Notes: generated from the letters alone by a model not told the origin. DNA of 64,000 bases from Streptomyces sp. NBC_00390 (GCF_036057275.1 NZ_CP107945.1:8184001-8248000); one strand, 5' to 3'. Numbered from the stretch's first letter, positions 9,105 through 18,540 are shown. Program-made: numbers and translations.

Positions 9105-9444
9105 GTCGGGTGTTCCCTCCTGCTGGCCGGTGCTGACCGTGCTGACTGATGACGGTGCTGCGTGTGGTGCCGTACTCCTGATGGGACGGGAGCGCAGGTG
9201 GAGCAGAGTGATGGTGCCCCAGGTCTACGCGCGTCCGCCAGAGGGCTGCAGCGTCGGTCGGATGAATTCCGCGACTGAAGTGGTGCGCCCCGGCACTCGA
9301 CGCCGTGCGCAGGTCTTCCTGGATGGTCCGAGGGACGAACGCCCCAGTCGTCGCTGCCGAGAGCGCGACCGTCGTGGCGATGACACCGTGCAGGTGAAGC
9401 TCTGGAGTTCCTCAAGTGGGCTTTGCGCGCCGACCGTGCGGGGG
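9105..9444. other. Intergenic region
   Basis: A 340-base region between divergent genes. No gene or defined site is recognised beyond presumed promoters. Confidence 0.4.
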
Positions 9445-9663
9445 ATGCCGCTCACACAGATCAAAACGGAGTGGAACGGGGTGGAGAAGTTGGAATTCCT
9501 GGGGATCGTCGGGATCGGCATCATCGTGGTGTTCATCGCGGCGATAGGCGGAGCCGGCAAGCCGTCACGGAGGCGGCGGCGTGGCGGCTCGTGGCTGAGC
9601 GGTGACGGTGGCGGGTTCGGCTGCGGGGGCGGCTCGTCGTGCGGGGGCGGCGGAGGCGACTGA
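9445..9663 (+). CDS. Small single-pass membrane protein with Gly/Cys-rich tail
   Basis: This is a 72-residue peptide. A short polar N-terminus leads into one membrane segment (LGIVGIGIIVVFIAAIGG). A very basic stretch with six consecutive Arg/Lys-type residues follows, then a tail of glycines with two cysteines (GFGCGGGSSCGGGGG). Positive residues after the helix predict a cytosolic tail. Similar glycine/cysteine tails occur in small actinomycete membrane proteins of unknown role. The ATG is preceded by a run of Gs. A hairpin directly follows the stop, which supports a real transcription unit. Confidence 0.6.
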   Translation: MPLTQIKTEWNGVEKLEFLGIVGIGIIVVFIAAIGGAGKPSRRRRRGGSWLSGDGGGFGCGGGSSCGGGGGD

Positions 9664-9674
9664 CACCACGACCC

Positions 9675-9715
9675 GCATCGCCCACCGTCACCCGCTGTCG
9701 GACGGTAGGCGATGC
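9675..9715 (+). terminator. Hairpin terminator
   Basis: The inverted repeat GCATCGCCCACCGTC (9675-9689) pairs with 9701-9715, with one mismatch, across an 11-base loop. It begins 12 bases after the stop of the small membrane protein. The remaining 300 bases up to 10020 hold no gene that I can support. Confidence 0.7.
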
Positions 9716-10020
9716 CTCCGGGGCACAAGAGGGTCGGCCGGGGTGATGGCACCGGCAAGGGTGAGCCGGCCGACGAGGCTGACCGCTTGTCGAACCCCGC
9801 CGGGAACGGCATTGGCCCTGCCGGCTGCAAGCATTTTGTCGAGCGCCGGGTTCGCGACGGGCTCAGCGGCTCGGGATGAACATCGGGACCCGCCGCGCTC
9901 GGATCGCCGGGCCGGCGACCGCCTTCGCCCGCAGCCGGGCGCCATTCGGTTGTCTCATTGCACAGTCGTGGACCTTGAAGCATGATCATTGATCACTGAC
10001 GGTACGGACGGCAGGACGGC

Positions 10021-10515
10021 ATGAACGACGTGGACCTCCCCGGCGCCCCGGTCGTGGAGCTCGACACCGACGGCGGCACGCTCGATGTGTCCGGGCCCGG
10101 CATCCCGCACGTACGACTGGTCCGTGCTGCCGGGGCGAGGGTGGACCCGCACATTCCGATCGGGACCCGGGACCCCGCACTGCTCACGCTCACCGTCGAC
10201 GGTGTGGCCGCGCGCATCCTCCCCGCCAAGGGGCGGATCTCCCGGCGCTCCTACCGGGTGGACGCGGCGGCCGGCGGCACCGCGTACCGGCTCGTGCCCG
10301 CCTCGTACGCCGACAGCCGGTTCCTCAAGGACGGCCGGCGGCTCGGACGGCTCGACTCGACCGGTGACGGGACGGTCGGCGCCGAATGGCACGATGACGC
10401 CACAGTGCGGCCCCAGGACGTCGCCGTCGGTACCGCACTGGCCGCGGCCTTCGGGACCGGGGCCGCACCGTGGTGGGAGACCATGCTGGACGTCATTGCA
10501 GACCTCGTCCCGTAG
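10021..10515 (+). CDS. Hypothetical protein, 164 aa
   Basis: A soluble protein with alternating short strands in the first 110 residues (for example VVELDTDGG, LLTLTVDGV) and a helical C-terminus (DVAVGTALAAAFGTG). It contains no cysteines, signal or membrane segment. The layout suggests a beta-rich domain. The ATG has GCAGGACGGC just upstream. I recognise no family with a known role. It is convergent with the GlxA-type regulator that follows. Confidence 0.65.
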   Translation: MNDVDLPGAPVVELDTDGGTLDVSGPGIPHVRLVRAAGARVDPHIPIGTRDPALLTLTVDGVAARILPAKGRISRRSYRVDAAAGGTAYRLVPASYADSRFLKDGRRLGRLDSTGDGTVGAEWHDDATVRPQDVAVGTALAAAFGTGAAPWWETMLDVIADLVP

Positions 10516-10577
10516 AACCCGGGGTTCAGCTGTCCCGGACCCCTGCGGGCGAGAACGGCACCGACTCCCCCGGCTCG

Positions 10578-11522
10578 CTACGGCGCATTGGTGAAGGAGC
10601 GGCGGTAGGAACGGGGTGGCACACCCCGGCGGCGCACGAACTGTTCACGCAGGACGGCCGCGCTTCCGTATCCGACCCGGTGGGCGATCTCCTCGATCGG
10701 CAGGTCCGTGGTTTCCAGAAGTTCCTCCGCGCTGCTCAGTCGCAGGCTCCGGAGCCAGGCGTGCGGGGTGGTGCCGGTCGCGGCGGCGAAGCGGCGGGCG
10801 AAGGACCGTTTGCTCATCACGGCGCGACGGGCCAGTTCCGCGACGGGAAGCGGTTCATGGAGGTGCTCGCGGGCCCAGGCGAGCACCTCGGCGAGACGCT
10901 CGTCCCGGCAGTCCTCGGGGACGGGGGAGGCCAGGTACTGGGCCTGCCCGCCGTCCCGGTGGGAGGGCAGCACCATGTCGCGTGCGACGGCGTTGGCCAT
11001 CGCGGCCCCGTACTCCCGCCGCAGCAGATGCAGGCACAGATCGAAACCCGCAGCGGCTCCGGCACCTGTGATGACCCGCCCTTCGTCGATGTACAGGGCG
11101 TCGGGATCCACAACGACGGCCGGGTGGCGGCCTGCCAGCAGTTCGGCGAACCGCCAGTGCGTGGTGGCCCGCCGGCCGTCGAGCAGCCCGGCGGCGGCGA
11201 GCGCGAACGCGCCGACACAGTGGGCCGCGACCAGTGAGCCGCTCTCGTGTGCGGCCGACAGCGCGTCAAGTACAGCGGGACCGGGTGGCGTGCGGAAGCC
11301 GGCCCAGGGCAAGGCGATCACCAGATCAGCGGCAGCCAGCCGGTCCAGGCCATGCGCGATCACGATCGGCACGCCGAGATCGGTGGCGACCGGCCCGGGC
11401 CGGTCGCTGCACAGCGCGAAGTCGAAGCCGGGCAGTCCCTCCCCGTGAGGGCCGAACACCTCAGCCACGATGCCGACGGCGAGCATGCCGACACCAGGGG
11501 GGACGTACGCGGCAACGGTCAT
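10578..11522 (-). CDS. GlxA-family transcriptional regulator (DJ-1/PfpI plus AraC domains)
   Basis: This 314-residue regulator has a class-I glutamine-amidotransferase-like domain (residues 1-170) with a Cys in AAHCVGAFAL at the nucleophile-elbow position. The C-terminal AraC/XylS DNA-binding domain has two helix-turn-helices: LPVAELARRAVMSKRSFARRF and IEEIAHRVGYGSAAVLREQF. It ends with the usual GVPPRSYRRSF. Such proteins usually control an adjacent operon. The divergent metallo-hydrolase gene, about 100 bases away, is the likely target. The ATG at 11522 is preferred; a GTG four codons upstream is possible. Confidence 0.87.
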   Translation of the reverse strand: MTVAAYVPPGVGMLAVGIVAEVFGPHGEGLPGFDFALCSDRPGPVATDLGVPIVIAHGLDRLAAADLVIALPWAGFRTPPGPAVLDALSAAHESGSLVAAHCVGAFALAAAGLLDGRRATTHWRFAELLAGRHPAVVVDPDALYIDEGRVITGAGAAAGFDLCLHLLRREYGAAMANAVARDMVLPSHRDGGQAQYLASPVPEDCRDERLAEVLAWAREHLHEPLPVAELARRAVMSKRSFARRFAAATGTTPHAWLRSLRLSSAEELLETTDLPIEEIAHRVGYGSAAVLREQFVRRRGVPPRSYRRSFTNAP

Positions 11523-11625
11523 GAAGGGCGGCACAGAAGCAGTGTGGCACGGTTGGCACCAATCCTGCGATCAGCGGCAGCAGTGCCACTCGTGAGCGGC
11601 CCGCCTGCCCGGAAGGATGAGGGCC

Positions 11626-12219
11626 ATGACAGACGCACCGCTCGGCCGCAGCGCCGTGTACACGATCCTGACCACCGGTTACGTCGGCTCCACCGGGCCC
11701 GGAGTCGCCGCCACCGTCTCGTATGTCACCGACGGCGACCGGCATGTGATTTTCGACCCCGGCATGGTGGCGAGCCGCGACCACATCCTCGGCCCACTCG
11801 CGGAGTTGGGGCTCGGCCCCGACGACATCACCGACGTGGTGCTCAGCCACCACCACCCGGACAACACCATGAACGTGGGCCTGTTCGGCCGGGCCCGGGT
11901 CCACGACCACAAGGTGGAATACCAGGGCGACCAGTGGACGAACCGGGACGCGGAGGGCTACGAGCTCACCCCGTCCCTGCGGCTGATCCGCACCCCGGGA
12001 CACAGCCTCGAGGACATCACCCTGCTGGCCGGCACGGACACGGGAATCGTGGCGTTCGCCGGCGACCTGTGGTGGCACTCGGACGGCCCGGCGGACGACC
12101 CTGTAGCCCCGGACCGCGAGGTGCTACGTGCCTCCCGGCTCCGCGTGCTGGCTGCCGCGGACCTGATCGTGCCCGGCCACGGCAGCCCCTTCAAGGCCGA
12201 CATCACAGCACCAAGCTGA
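11626..12219 (+). CDS. Metallo-beta-lactamase-fold hydrolase
   Basis: A 197-residue MBL-fold protein of the quorum-quenching-lactonase-like size class. The metal motif reads SHHHPDN, so it is HxHxDN where the family norm is HxHxDH: the last ligand is an asparagine. Further ligands are likely His in RTPGHSLED, Asp in FAGDLWW and His in VPGHGSP. A hydrolase acting on an ester, lactone or thioester is reasonable; the substrate is unknown. An ATG three codons upstream (11617) is an alternative start. It is divergent from the GlxA-type regulator at 11522, which probably regulates it. Confidence 0.82.
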   Translation: MTDAPLGRSAVYTILTTGYVGSTGPGVAATVSYVTDGDRHVIFDPGMVASRDHILGPLAELGLGPDDITDVVLSHHHPDNTMNVGLFGRARVHDHKVEYQGDQWTNRDAEGYELTPSLRLIRTPGHSLEDITLLAGTDTGIVAFAGDLWWHSDGPADDPVAPDREVLRASRLRVLAAADLIVPGHGSPFKADITAPS

Positions 12220-12354
12220 CGACGCCGGCGGCAGGTCGAGCGTGTCGCACTCGGGATCTCCGTGGCGCCAGACTGCCTTGATCTGCTCGCCCGGGACGTG
12301 GCCGCGGTGGTGGATCGCTACTTGCACAGGCATCCCGTGGCGGGCCATATCCGA

Positions 12355-12770
12355 GCAGCGCGGGCCGTGTGGCCGGGTGTACGACCTGTTCCGCCGCTGG
12401 CAACGGGACGGCACCCGGCACCGGATCTTCACCCACCTGAAGGCCCGGGTGGACGCGAAGGACCTGATCACCTGGTACATCAATGTCGACTCCACGATCG
12501 TGCGCGCCCACCAGCGTGCAGCCGGGGCGCGGAAATGGGGGACCTGCAGAAGGAGCCGCCCTGCGGAGTCACTTCAGCCGGACGATCGCGGGCTCGGGCG
12601 CTCGCGCGGCGGCCTGACCACCAAGCTGTACTTGGCCGTTGGGCAAGGCCGGAAACCATGTCAAGCGTGATCACTGCCGGGCAGCGGGGCGACTCGCAGC
12701 AGTTCGGGTCGGTCTCGGCGGCATCCGGGTTCCCCGTGGGCAGGACAGCCACGGCAGCGACGCTACCGAT
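12355..12770 (+). pseudogene. IS5-family transposase remnant
   Basis: The blocks GRVYDLFRRWQRDGT, NVDSTIVRAHQRAAGAR, GLGRSRGGLTTKL and VITAGQRGD are recognisable in order. They match the middle and DDE part of a Streptomyces IS5 transposase. They fall in different frames, with at least two frameshifts, and the N-terminal and C-terminal ends are missing. No terminal repeats remain. Confidence 0.8.
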
Positions 12771-13247
12771 GAGTTGGCCCCTCATCCTTCGATAAGCGCT
12801 TCAGTGCTGCAACGGTTCTTTTCGTGACTGCTGGTCGGGTCGGGCCGAGTGAGAAGCCCTCCCCACGACCGGAACCAGTGCCGCCGTTCGCTCATCCTGT
12901 ACCCCGGGTGGGCCTGCTTGCTTGCCCTCTCACGGACGCAACAGGTGGGGGTGGGGGCGCATCACACGGCAGGTCACGCATTCCGACCAGGCTACGGGCG
13001 TTGCCGACTGCGGCACTCGACTCCTACGTGCCGCCCGGACTTCCGTCTGCCCGCGGTACCCGGTGGTCCTGGACTCCAGTGAGTCGTTCCTTGCCGTCGG
13101 CAGCCCCGGGAAACCGTGGGCAGACCTCGCCGACCGGTTCTCCCTTGCGGCGTGCTGCCCGGCTTCGCTGCGGCCGCTGACGGTCCACCTCCCGTCTCCC
13201 CGGTACTTGTTCCTTCCCGGCACTGCGCACTTCGAGAGGTCTTCACC
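12771..13247. other. Intergenic region upstream of the P450
   Basis: These 477 bases hold decayed sequence without a recognisable gene. The segment nearest the P450 should contain its promoter; no consensus is clear. Confidence 0.4.
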
Positions 13248-14489
13248 ATGCCCGTGGTCATGCCCCGTTTCGGCATCCTGTCCGACGACTTCGCCGCCGA
13301 CCCCTACCGATACTTCGCCGGGCTGAGGGAGCAGGCTCCGGTGCACTACGAACCGGCGATCGACAGCTATTTCCTCTCCCGCTACCAGGACGTGAAGCGG
13401 GTGCTGACCGACCATGAGGCGTTCTCTACTCAGATGCTGCAGGTGCGCGCCGAGCCGGTGATGCGCGGGCCGGTCCTCGCCCAGATGACCGGGGCCGAGC
13501 ACACCGCCAAGCGAAAGATCGTCGTCCGGGGTTTCACCGGGCAGGCCCTGCAAGACCAGATTCGCGCCGTCCACGCCAACGCCGCCGAACTCATGGCACC
13601 CTTCCTTTCCCAGGGCCGGGTGGACCTCGTCAACGACTTCGGCAAGCCCCTCGCCGTGCACGTGACGCTCGATGTCCTCGGTTTGGACAAGAAGGACTGG
13701 CAGCAGGTGGCTGCCTGGCACAGCGGGGTCGCCGAGTTCATCACCAGCATGACTCTCACCACCGAGCGTCGCCGGCACTGCCTGGACTGCGCGGAGCAGT
13801 TGGAGGCCTACCTCGTTCCCGTCATCGAACAGCGGCGCAGCCACCCCGGCGAGGACCTGATATCGAAGCTGTGCACCGCCGAGTTCGACGGCATCGCCAT
13901 GAGCAATCGCGACGTCACCGCGCTGATCATCAACGTCCTGGCTGCCGCCACCGAGCCCGCGGACAAGACCCTCGCCCTGCTCTTCAAGCACCTGATCGAC
14001 CACCCCGAGCAGATGGCCCAGGTCCGCCAGGCCCCGACCCTGCTGGCCGCCGCGATCGCCGAGACCCTGCGCTACACCCCGCCGGTCCAGCTCATTCCCC
14101 GCCAGGCGGAGGAGAACGCCGTGTTCGCCGGCACCACCGTCCCGGCAGGCGCCACCGTCTTCTGCATGATCGGCGCGGCCAACCGCGACCCCGATGCCTT
14201 CACCGCCCCGGACAACTTCGACATCCACCGCCCGGACCTGGGCACCGCCCGCTCCTTCACCGCCGCCGCCCAGCACCTGGCCTTCGGTACCGGACTCCAC
14301 CAGTGCGTCGGCGCGGCCTTCGCACGCGCCGAGATCGAGACCGTAGCCGCAATGCTCCTGCCCCTGCTCGACCAGGTCCGCTACAGCCCAGGCTTCCGCT
14401 ACCAGGAGACCGGCCTGTACACGCGAGGCCCCGCCTCCCTGGCCCTGGACTTCACTCCCGTCCACGACGCCGGCACCGGCCACGACTGA
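13248..14489 (+). CDS. Cytochrome P450
   Basis: A 413-residue soluble bacterial P450. The heme-ligand loop FGTGLHQCVG puts the thiolate Cys at residue 353. The ExxR motif is E272-T-L-R275. The I-helix segment reads AAATEPADKT (from residue 232), where the usual AGxxT oxygen-activation motif is replaced by a Glu-Pro, a form known in some actinomycete P450 subfamilies. It would hydroxylate or oxidise a small molecule with electrons from ferredoxin; no ferredoxin gene is adjacent. The ATG at 13248 has GAGAGG upstream. The SnoaL-like gene 110 bases downstream on the same strand may be co-transcribed, suggesting a small tailoring pair. Confidence 0.9.
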   Translation: MPVVMPRFGILSDDFAADPYRYFAGLREQAPVHYEPAIDSYFLSRYQDVKRVLTDHEAFSTQMLQVRAEPVMRGPVLAQMTGAEHTAKRKIVVRGFTGQALQDQIRAVHANAAELMAPFLSQGRVDLVNDFGKPLAVHVTLDVLGLDKKDWQQVAAWHSGVAEFITSMTLTTERRRHCLDCAEQLEAYLVPVIEQRRSHPGEDLISKLCTAEFDGIAMSNRDVTALIINVLAAATEPADKTLALLFKHLIDHPEQMAQVRQAPTLLAAAIAETLRYTPPVQLIPRQAEENAVFAGTTVPAGATVFCMIGAANRDPDAFTAPDNFDIHRPDLGTARSFTAAAQHLAFGTGLHQCVGAAFARAEIETVAAMLLPLLDQVRYSPGFRYQETGLYTRGPASLALDFTPVHDAGTGHD

Positions 14490-14599
14490 CGGCCGTCCCT
14501 GACCCCCGGCCTCTCCCATCGGCCTGGCGTCCTGTCCTCCACGGTTCCAGCAGCCAGGACCGACTCCATGCCCCTACTCTTCTTCAGGCGAATACAGCG

Positions 14600-14992
14600 A
14601 TGACAACGACCGACATCACCCGAGCCATCAACGACTTGCTGTTCACCCCGGGCCTCGACCTCGCCGAAGCCCTCGACCGGCACTTCACCCCCGACTACCG
14701 CCAGCGCACCGACGGCGTGTGGAGCGACCGTGCCGCCTTCACCCAGCACATCACACGCCTCCGCTCCCTGATCCGCAGCGGCCACATCGAGGTCCACGAC
14801 GAACTCCGCAACGGACTGCGCTACGCCGACCGCCACACCGTCACCCTCACCCAGCACAACGGCCGGACCTCCCGCACCGAGGTCTACCTCTTCGCCCAGC
14901 TGGCCCCCGACGGCCGCTTCCAACGCGTCGAGGAAACCACCCTCCTGACCACCGGACATCCCGACGACGGGAACCTCGGGCTCATCAAGTGA
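14600..14992 (+). CDS. SnoaL-like / NTF2-fold protein
   Basis: A 130-residue protein of the NTF2-like superfamily size. It contains a long N-terminal helix, the AEALDRHFTPDYRQR block, and C-terminal strands (HTVTLTQHNG, TEVYLFAQL, GRFQRVEETT) typical of the cone-shaped fold that binds small hydrophobic molecules. Members include polyketide cyclases and isomerases. No catalytic residue can be named safely. It is downstream of the P450 on the same strand and may work in the same pathway. It could also be a stress or resistance protein. Confidence 0.7.
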   Translation: MTTTDITRAINDLLFTPGLDLAEALDRHFTPDYRQRTDGVWSDRAAFTQHITRLRSLIRSGHIEVHDELRNGLRYADRHTVTLTQHNGRTSRTEVYLFAQLAPDGRFQRVEETTLLTTGHPDDGNLGLIK

Positions 14993-15244
14993 CATGGACA
15001 GGGCCTCCGTTAGGATCTCCCCGGAGTAGCGACCCCGGAGGGGGAATCGGCCCCCGAAGCGCCGGATGCGACACCTCTTCACACCCGTGCGCGGCACAGC
15101 CTCGACCAGCCGGAGCAGGTTGGTGCACAAGGAGCTCGGACCACCACCCTGCGTAACTCGTGCCGGTGGCTGTCACCGCGGGGCCCGATGGGTGTCTTCG
15201 GGCATAGCTGTCCAGTGCTGGAGCAAAGGGGGATGGGAGCCGCC

Positions 15245-17245
15245 ATGGTGTCCGTGGGAGAGAGACTGAGCAGAGCGCGCGTGCGGGCCTTCATCGGCCG
15301 GGACGAGGAACTCGAGCGCTTCGAGGAGGCCTTGGCCGGCGATCCGCAGGCACCGTTCGCGTTCTATGTGTGCGGGCCGGGCGGCATCGGCAAGTCGACT
15401 CTGGTGCGGCGTCTGGCGGACCACGCTCGTTCGGCGGGCCGGCTGCTCGTCGAACTCGACGGCCGTTTCGTCAGCCGGGACCCGGCCGATTTCGAGCACG
15501 CTGCCGGCCCTTTCCTGGATGTTCCGGGCACGGTCCTGCTTGTCGACTCCTTCGAGCACTGCCAGTGGCTGGAGAGCTGGTTGTGGCACCACTTTCTGCC
15601 CCGCGCCGCGGACGACACCCTGGTCGTCCTGGCCGGACGGCGCCCTCCGCAGCCGCAGTGGACCGCCGACCCCGCCTGGTCCCGGCTCTTGCACGTGACC
15701 GAACTGGAGCCGTTCTCCGCGGAACAGGCCCGGAGCCTGCTGGTCGCGGCGCAGATCCGGCCCGAGTTGCGTGACCGGGTGCTCCGCTTCGCCGGCGGCA
15801 ACCCGCTGGCCCTGTCCCTTGCGGCCGCCACAGGATCGGCGGGCTGCGCCCGGGAGGAGATATGGGCCCCGACGGCGGACGTCCTGCGAACCCTGTTGGC
15901 AGGGCTGATCGGCGAGGTCCCCACGGCTGCCCACCGCCGCGCCCTGGAGGTGGCGGCACAAGCGCACTCGACGTCCGAGGAACTGCTGTCCTCGGTTCTG
16001 CCCGAGGAAGACGCCCATCTGCTCTTTTCCTGGCTGAGGGACCTGCCCTTCATGGAGTCCACGCACCGAGGGCTGCACCCGCACGACGCCGCACGCGAGA
16101 CGCTGGCCGCCGACCTGCGCTGGCGAGCACCCCATGCCTATGCGACGATGCGTCAGCGATTGGCGGACGAGTACCTGCGCCTCCTGCGCGAGGCACCCGA
16201 GGAGCGGGTGTGGACCGTCACCGACGAACTCTTCTACCTCTTCAAGGAGGTGGAAACCCTGGCGCGCGTGCGGACCTGGTCCCGCGAGGACGAGGTGCAC
16301 GACCGTCCGCTCCACCCGGAGGACCTCGATGTCGTGCTGCGCATGGCCGAGGAGACCGAAGGGCCCGCCTCCGCGGAACTCGTCCGCTACTGGGCGCAGC
16401 GCCGGCCGCAGGCGTTCAGCGTCTACCGTCTCGTGAGCACGGGCCGGATCGTGGCCTTCACGGCCCGACTCGTCCTGCCGGCCCCACCCGACCCCCAGGA
16501 CCTGGCCACGGATCCCGTCGTCGCCGCCGCGTGGCGGTACACCGACGCCACCGCCCCGGTGAGCCCCGGCGAACACATCGGCATCAGCCGCTTCTCGATC
16601 TACCCCGAGCGGTACCAGGTCCCCTCACGCGTCATCGACCTGAGCAGTTCCCGCGCCCAGGCGGAAGCCGCCCGTGCCCGCGGCCGCGCCTACGGCTTCG
16701 CCGTCTACCAGGATGCCGACACCTGGGCCGAGCGCGTCAAGGGCTCCCTCACGGACACCGGGGCACGACCACGAGTCGGCGAGCACACCTACGGGCTGTT
16801 CAGCGTCGACTGGCGCCAGGTGCCCGTGGAGACCTGGCTTCTCCGCTTCATATCGGCGACCGACGCACCGGTCCCGTCCGCCCCGTCGGCCCTGTCGCGT
16901 ACCGCGTTCGACCAGGCCGTACGCGAAGCCCTGGCGCACTGGCGCGATCCGGGTGCCTTCGCAGCTTGTGCCCTGATGCGCACGCGTCTCGCGGCCGACC
17001 TCGGTGATCCCGTCGAGGAGTTGCGTGCCCTGTTGCGCCAGGCCGTCGATGAACTCGCCCATGACCCGCGTGGAGTGCGAGCCCGCGAGGCCCTGACCGC
17101 GGGGTACTTCTCCGGTGCACCCACCCAGGAAGCCGCCGCCCGCCGCCTGGGCCTTCCGTACGGCACCTACCGTCGCCACCTCCGCCAGGGCCTGGACCTG
17201 CTCTGCGAAGCCCTGTGGCAGCAGGAGCTGCACGGCCCTCGATAG
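15245..17245 (+). CDS. STAND-type ATPase with C-terminal HTH, putative regulator
   Basis: A 666-residue protein. The N-terminal P-loop ATPase has Walker A GPGGIGKST at residues 44-52 and Walker B VLLVD at 97-101. The GGNPLAL motif near residue 195 is typical of AP/NB-ARC STAND ATPases. A winged-helix and a middle region follow. The final 50 residues (TQEAAARRLGLPYGTYRRHL) form a sigma-region-4-like helix-turn-helix. The order fits a signal-dependent transcription regulator in which nucleotide exchange releases DNA binding. The start is uncertain: I take the ATG at 15245 because GGGAG is five bases upstream; ATGs at 15233 and 15188 are in frame. No target operon is evident. Confidence 0.8.
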   Translation: MVSVGERLSRARVRAFIGRDEELERFEEALAGDPQAPFAFYVCGPGGIGKSTLVRRLADHARSAGRLLVELDGRFVSRDPADFEHAAGPFLDVPGTVLLVDSFEHCQWLESWLWHHFLPRAADDTLVVLAGRRPPQPQWTADPAWSRLLHVTELEPFSAEQARSLLVAAQIRPELRDRVLRFAGGNPLALSLAAATGSAGCAREEIWAPTADVLRTLLAGLIGEVPTAAHRRALEVAAQAHSTSEELLSSVLPEEDAHLLFSWLRDLPFMESTHRGLHPHDAARETLAADLRWRAPHAYATMRQRLADEYLRLLREAPEERVWTVTDELFYLFKEVETLARVRTWSREDEVHDRPLHPEDLDVVLRMAEETEGPASAELVRYWAQRRPQAFSVYRLVSTGRIVAFTARLVLPAPPDPQDLATDPVVAAAWRYTDATAPVSPGEHIGISRFSIYPERYQVPSRVIDLSSSRAQAEAARARGRAYGFAVYQDADTWAERVKGSLTDTGARPRVGEHTYGLFSVDWRQVPVETWLLRFISATDAPVPSAPSALSRTAFDQAVREALAHWRDPGAFAACALMRTRLAADLGDPVEELRALLRQAVDELAHDPRGVRAREALTAGYFSGAPTQEAAARRLGLPYGTYRRHLRQGLDLLCEALWQQELHGPR

Positions 17246-17329
17246 CAACCGAAGCCGCACGCTTCGGCAGTTGCGGGTGGACGGGTGCGGACAGCAGTGG
17301 ACGGTCCCCGCCCCTGTCGGGCCCGGAAA

Positions 17330-17782
17330 TTGGACACCGTCCACGCGCCGCGCGACCGCGGCGGATGCGGGATTCCCCGGCTCCACCTGGATCACCGCCT
17401 CCTGCCCGCCCTCATCGGCCGCGTACCGCGACGCCAGGAGGACCGCGCGGGTGGCCAGGCCACGCCCCCTCCAGGACGGGTGGAGGCCGTAGGCGACATT
17501 CACCTGGCCGGGAGCCAATCCCTCTCCTGCGAACCGCAGGTCGATCGCCCCCGCAAGCGCCTCGTCGGCACCTACCCGGATGCCGAAAGCGCGGAGCGGC
17601 CCGGCGGTGTCCCACTGTTCCCGGCAGTGCCGGAAGTACGCTTCGACGTTCTCGCGCGTGCCGGGACCGCCGTTGAGCCAGCGAACCAGCAGCTCATCCT
17701 CCCCCGTGAGATGCGCCTCCACATCGTCCAGGCACAGCGGCGACAGAGTGATGATCCCGTCGGACAGCCTCACTTCATGCAT
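17330..17782 (-). pseudogene. GNAT acetyltransferase, C-terminus lost
   Basis: The first 150 residues follow the GNAT pattern: VRLSDGIITLSPLCLDD, the acetyl-CoA P-loop HPSWRGRGLATRAV, and VEPGNPASAAVARR. After that the expected GF..DGT..D.Y end is garbled, and the frame runs on antisense through the ATPase gene for another 700 bases. A frameshift near 17330 has probably destroyed the C-terminus. The ATG at 17782 is the likely start; an upstream ATG at 17857 is also in frame. Confidence 0.65.
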
Positions 17783-18017
17783 CCGCCGATTCTTGACGCC
17801 GAAGCTGCGCCGCACCATCGGATTCCTGTGGGACGTCGCCCAGAGCCACTCCACCAACAGTGGATGATCTCGGTGTGGCTGGTGTGATCACGGCGTCGGA
17901 GCGCTCTCGGACAGCACCGTTCACCGGGCTGAGTCAGCGCTGTTTCTGCAAGTTGCTGACCGCGCCACGCCGCGGCGCGAAGCCGCCGACGCGGTCCGCA
18001 GGGGACAGCCGTGGAGC

Positions 18018-18149
18018 ATGCCGTTGGAGGATCGGGTCCTGGTTGTCCGTGCGTACCGCCTGACGCTGCGGCAAGCCCCTCTGTACGGCATCTCGAAGTC
18101 CGCGGCCGCCCGCAGGATCTCCCAGTTGTCGATGGCGGTGCGCCGATAG
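18018..18149 (+). pseudogene. IS transposase N-terminal HTH fragment
   Basis: A 43-residue frame reads EDRVLVVRAYRLTLRQ, then YGISKSAAARRI. This is the helix-turn-helix of an IS5-group transposase; the rest of the gene is gone. Confidence 0.6.
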
Positions 18150-18163
18150 GCGGGGGGCACCAG

Positions 18164-18370
18164 ATGGTTGAAGCCCCAGAGAAGTTCAACAGTGCAATGA
18201 CCACCTGGCAGGAATGGCATGACGCCCGCTGGGGCCGTCTGCGCTGCACGATCGCCGAGGCTGACCTGATCCGTCATCTCGACCTCGACGGCGGGCCGTT
18301 GCGCATCCTTGATCTCGCTGGCGGGGATGGCTGCGACACAATGCGCCTCGCTGCCCGCGGGCTACCTGTC
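18164..18370 (+). pseudogene. SAM-dependent methyltransferase, 5' fragment
   Basis: About 65 residues match the start of a class-I methyltransferase: a lead helix (KFNSAMTTWQEWHD) and the SAM-binding motif I, ILDLAGGDGCDT. The similarity stops abruptly near 18370 and the frame continues into unrelated sequence. The gene is a 3'-truncated remnant. Confidence 0.7.
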
Positions 18371-18515
18371 CGGCCGGCCGAATCAGGCCGCCGAAAGAAC
18401 TCACGACCCGTCACGAAAGTTCGAGGTCAGTGCGTTTACCAAGTCTCGACGTCTGGGTGGGTCCCGTGCCACCGCTTCCTACGAACCCCAGACCCCCGGG
18501 GTGCAGCCACGGGAC

Positions 18516-18540
18516 GCACCCCGGGGTTTTTCCGGGGTGC
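18516..18540. terminator. Nine-base-pair hairpin with T-rich loop
   Basis: The arms GCACCCCGG (18516-18524) and CCGGGGTGC (18532-18540) pair perfectly around GGTTTTT. It lies in decayed sequence between the methyltransferase fragment and the VOC gene. It may be a leftover terminator; the orientation is unclear. Confidence 0.5.

Noticed and set aside
12930..14519. 529-residue open frame on the minus strand
   Set aside because: It is antisense to the P450 and glycine-rich; the P450 motifs prove the plus strand is coding.
16625..17857. A 410-residue acetyltransferase reading into the ATPase gene
   Set aside because: Only the first 150 residues match the GNAT family. The rest is antisense to the STAND ATPase, so this is a frameshift read-through.
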